Source of the DNA: Parafannyhessea sp902761955
GTDB taxonomy: Bacteria; Actinomycetota; Coriobacteriia; Coriobacteriales; Atopobiaceae
Direction of reading: 5' to 3'
Assembly: GCA_902761955.1 (NCBI GenBank)
Contig: CACWMM010000045.1
Coordinates: forward strand, 1 to 24,447
DNA length: 24,447 nt
Part shown: piece by piece, positions 23,378-24,447 of the stretch
How the letters are laid out: every line of letters starts with the position of its first letter
How positions within the stretch are numbered: position 1 is the stretch's first letter
Made by a program: the position numbers and the translations under genes
Notes under the pieces: generated by a model
What the model saw: only the letters and a program-made list of their open reading frames with translations
Databases searched by the model: none
What the model was told of the DNA's origin: nothing

Positions 23378-23752
23378 ATGATCAAGGTCGAGGCGATAGT
23401 GAGGGAAGAGCGACTCGAGGACGTGAAGGAGGCCCTGCGAGAGATCGACGTGCGAGGAATTACGGTCAGTCAAGTCATGGGCTGTGGCACGCAGCTTGGC
23501 TACACGCATGTGGTCCGCGGCAGCAAGGTCTCGATGAACATGCTGCCTAAGGTGAAGTTCGAGATCGTGGTCTCAAACGAGGACTGGGCTCAACGTGCCA
23601 CGAACGCCATCGTGAAGGCGGCTCGGACGGGAGACCCTGGTGACGGCAAGGTGTTCTGGTACCCCGTGGCCCGTGCCGTCAGGATTCGCACGGGCGAGAG
23701 GGACATGGAGGCAATTACTCCCGCCCCCTCCCAAACGGAGGAGGAGCTGTAG
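23378..23752 (+). CDS. glnK: P-II nitrogen regulatory protein (GlnK-like)
   Basis: A 124-residue P-II protein that binds ATP/ADP and 2-oxoglutarate and controls AmtB. The start MIKVEAIVREERLEDVKEAL, the LPKVKFEIVV segment after the T-loop and the C-terminal GDGKVFWYPVARAVRIRTGE are all typical. The T-loop tip reads Arg47-Gly-Ser-Lys-Val51-Ser-Met-Asn, so the Tyr51 uridylylated in proteobacteria is Val. Actinobacterial P-II is often adenylylated on the same Tyr, so this protein should not be modified there. AAAGGGGG precedes ATG 23378. The amtB gene lies just upstream. Confidence 0.94.
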   Translation: MIKVEAIVREERLEDVKEALREIDVRGITVSQVMGCGTQLGYTHVVRGSKVSMNMLPKVKFEIVVSNEDWAQRATNAIVKAARTGDPGDGKVFWYPVARAVRIRTGERDMEAITPAPSQTEEEL

Positions 23753-23812
23753 CCCAAGCCATAGGTGACTCTGACGGCTTCGGTGTACTCAAGCTGCCAA
23801 GCGCAACGTAGC

Positions 23813-23857
23813 GGAGGAGGGGTCCACGGCGAACTGGATGCCGTGAACCCCTCCTCC
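23813..23857. terminator. Strong hairpin between convergent glnK and rubrerythrin genes
   Basis: Arms 23813-23830 and 23840-23857 pair over 18 bp with a single mismatch and a 9-nt loop. The repeat lies between the ends of two convergent genes (60 bp after glnK, 30 bp after rubrerythrin on the other strand), as a shared terminator would. No clear U tract is seen on either side, so the mechanism is uncertain. Confidence 0.65.
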
Positions 23858-23886
23858 TCAGGCTAGTCTCTGCCAGTCGGTCAGTC

Positions 23887-24444
23887 TTAGCCGAAGTAGC
23901 GCTTCAGCAGGCCGGCGAAGGCCTTGCCGTGACGGGCCTCGTCGCGCGCCATCTCGTGAACGGTGTCGTGGATGGCATCGAGGTTGGCGGCCTTTGCACG
24001 CTTGGCGAGGTCGAACTTTCCGGCGGTGGCGCCGTTCTCGGCCTCGACGCGCATCTCGAGGTTCTTCTTGGTGGAGTCGGTCACGACCTCACCAAGCAGC
24101 TCGGCGAAGCGAGAGGCATGGTCGGCCTCCTCGAAGGCGGCCTGACGGTAGTACATACCGATCTCGGGATAGCCCTCACGCATTGCGACGCGGCTCATCG
24201 CGAGGTACATGCCGACCTCAGAGCACTCGCCGTTGAAGTTGGCGCGCAGGTCCTCGATGATGTCCTCGGAGACGCCCTCGGCCTTGCCGACGCCCACGAC
24301 GTGCTCTGCGGCCCAGGTCAGCTCGCCCTCCTGCTTGGTGAAGCGATCGCCGGGGCAACCGCACTGGGGGCACTTGTAGTCGGCGGGCAGCTCGTCGCCG
24401 TCGAACTCCTCAACGTAACCGCAAACGGGGCAAACAAACTTCAT
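23887..24444 (-). CDS. Reverse rubrerythrin
   Basis: A 185-residue non-haem iron protein that reduces hydrogen peroxide in anaerobes. The rubredoxin domain comes first (Cys5, Cys8, Cys25, Cys28 in CPVCGY and CPQCGCP) and the ferritin-like diiron domain second, with ANFNGECSEVGMYLAMSRVA, FEEADHASRFAE and ARDEARHGKAF supplying the Glu/His ligands. That order is the reverse of classical rubrerythrin. Start and stop are within the window; the upstream promoter is outside. Its presence supports an anaerobic host. It is not part of the choline locus. Confidence 0.95.
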   Translation of the reverse strand: MKFVCPVCGYVEEFDGDELPADYKCPQCGCPGDRFTKQEGELTWAAEHVVGVGKAEGVSEDIIEDLRANFNGECSEVGMYLAMSRVAMREGYPEIGMYYRQAAFEEADHASRFAELLGEVVTDSTKKNLEMRVEAENGATAGKFDLAKRAKAANLDAIHDTVHEMARDEARHGKAFAGLLKRYFG

Positions 24445-24447
24445 GTT

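Overview
The window is a very GC-rich, densely coding stretch with short, mostly overlapping gene junctions and AGGAGG-type ribosome binding sites. The very high GC, the reverse rubrerythrin and the anaerobic glycyl-radical metabolism suggest an anaerobic actinobacterium, plausibly of the class Coriobacteriia (Olsenella/Atopobium-like). That placement is inference; no rRNA or marker gene is present.

Layout. Positions 1-874 hold undecaprenyl-diphosphatase (uppP), followed by a terminator hairpin and a roughly 670-bp lower-GC gap with an extended -10 promoter and two leader hairpins. From 1542 to about 20995, all on the + strand, lies a nearly complete choline-utilising glycyl-radical microcompartment (GRM/cut) locus: a DMT transporter, a small possible winged-helix protein, two BMC-H shell proteins, a degenerate aldehyde dehydrogenase homologue, choline TMA-lyase CutC and its activase CutD, an EutT-like protein, EutJ, a divergent BMC protein, EutN, PduL with an extra N-terminal domain, a tandem family of BMC-H genes (two copies carry frame-shifting deletions, one with a long disordered N-terminal extension), a catalytic acetaldehyde dehydrogenase with a Cys-rich tail, another BMC-H, a TPR/DUF4037/DUF4125 trio, a MerR regulator and an iron alcohol dehydrogenase. 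After a gap containing a textbook MerR-type promoter come two EutS/PduU-like shell proteins and an EutP-like GTPase. The last 3.5 kb are flanking genes: a methyltransferase (- strand), amtB-glnK, a hairpin, and reverse rubrerythrin (- strand).

How it works together. CutD should install the glycyl radical on CutC, which cleaves choline to trimethylamine and acetaldehyde inside a protein shell (BMC-H hexamers, EutN pentamers, EutS-type proteins). Acetaldehyde is then dismutated: the acylating aldehyde dehydrogenase makes acetyl-CoA and NADH, the alcohol dehydrogenase makes ethanol and recycles NAD+, and PduL turns acetyl-CoA into acetyl phosphate for ATP synthesis. CutC residues known to bind choline are all conserved at the expected positions. 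The MerR protein probably senses choline or a related amine and acts at the 19500-19530 promoter.

Most unusual points: an aldehyde dehydrogenase homologue lacking its catalytic cysteine; near-identical tandem BMC-H genes with two internal deletions that may be real or an assembly artefact; an N-terminally extended BMC-H gene with an internal start; a long structured leader before the operon; an uncharacterised TPR/DUF4037/DUF4125 trio inside the locus; and a P-II protein lacking Tyr51.
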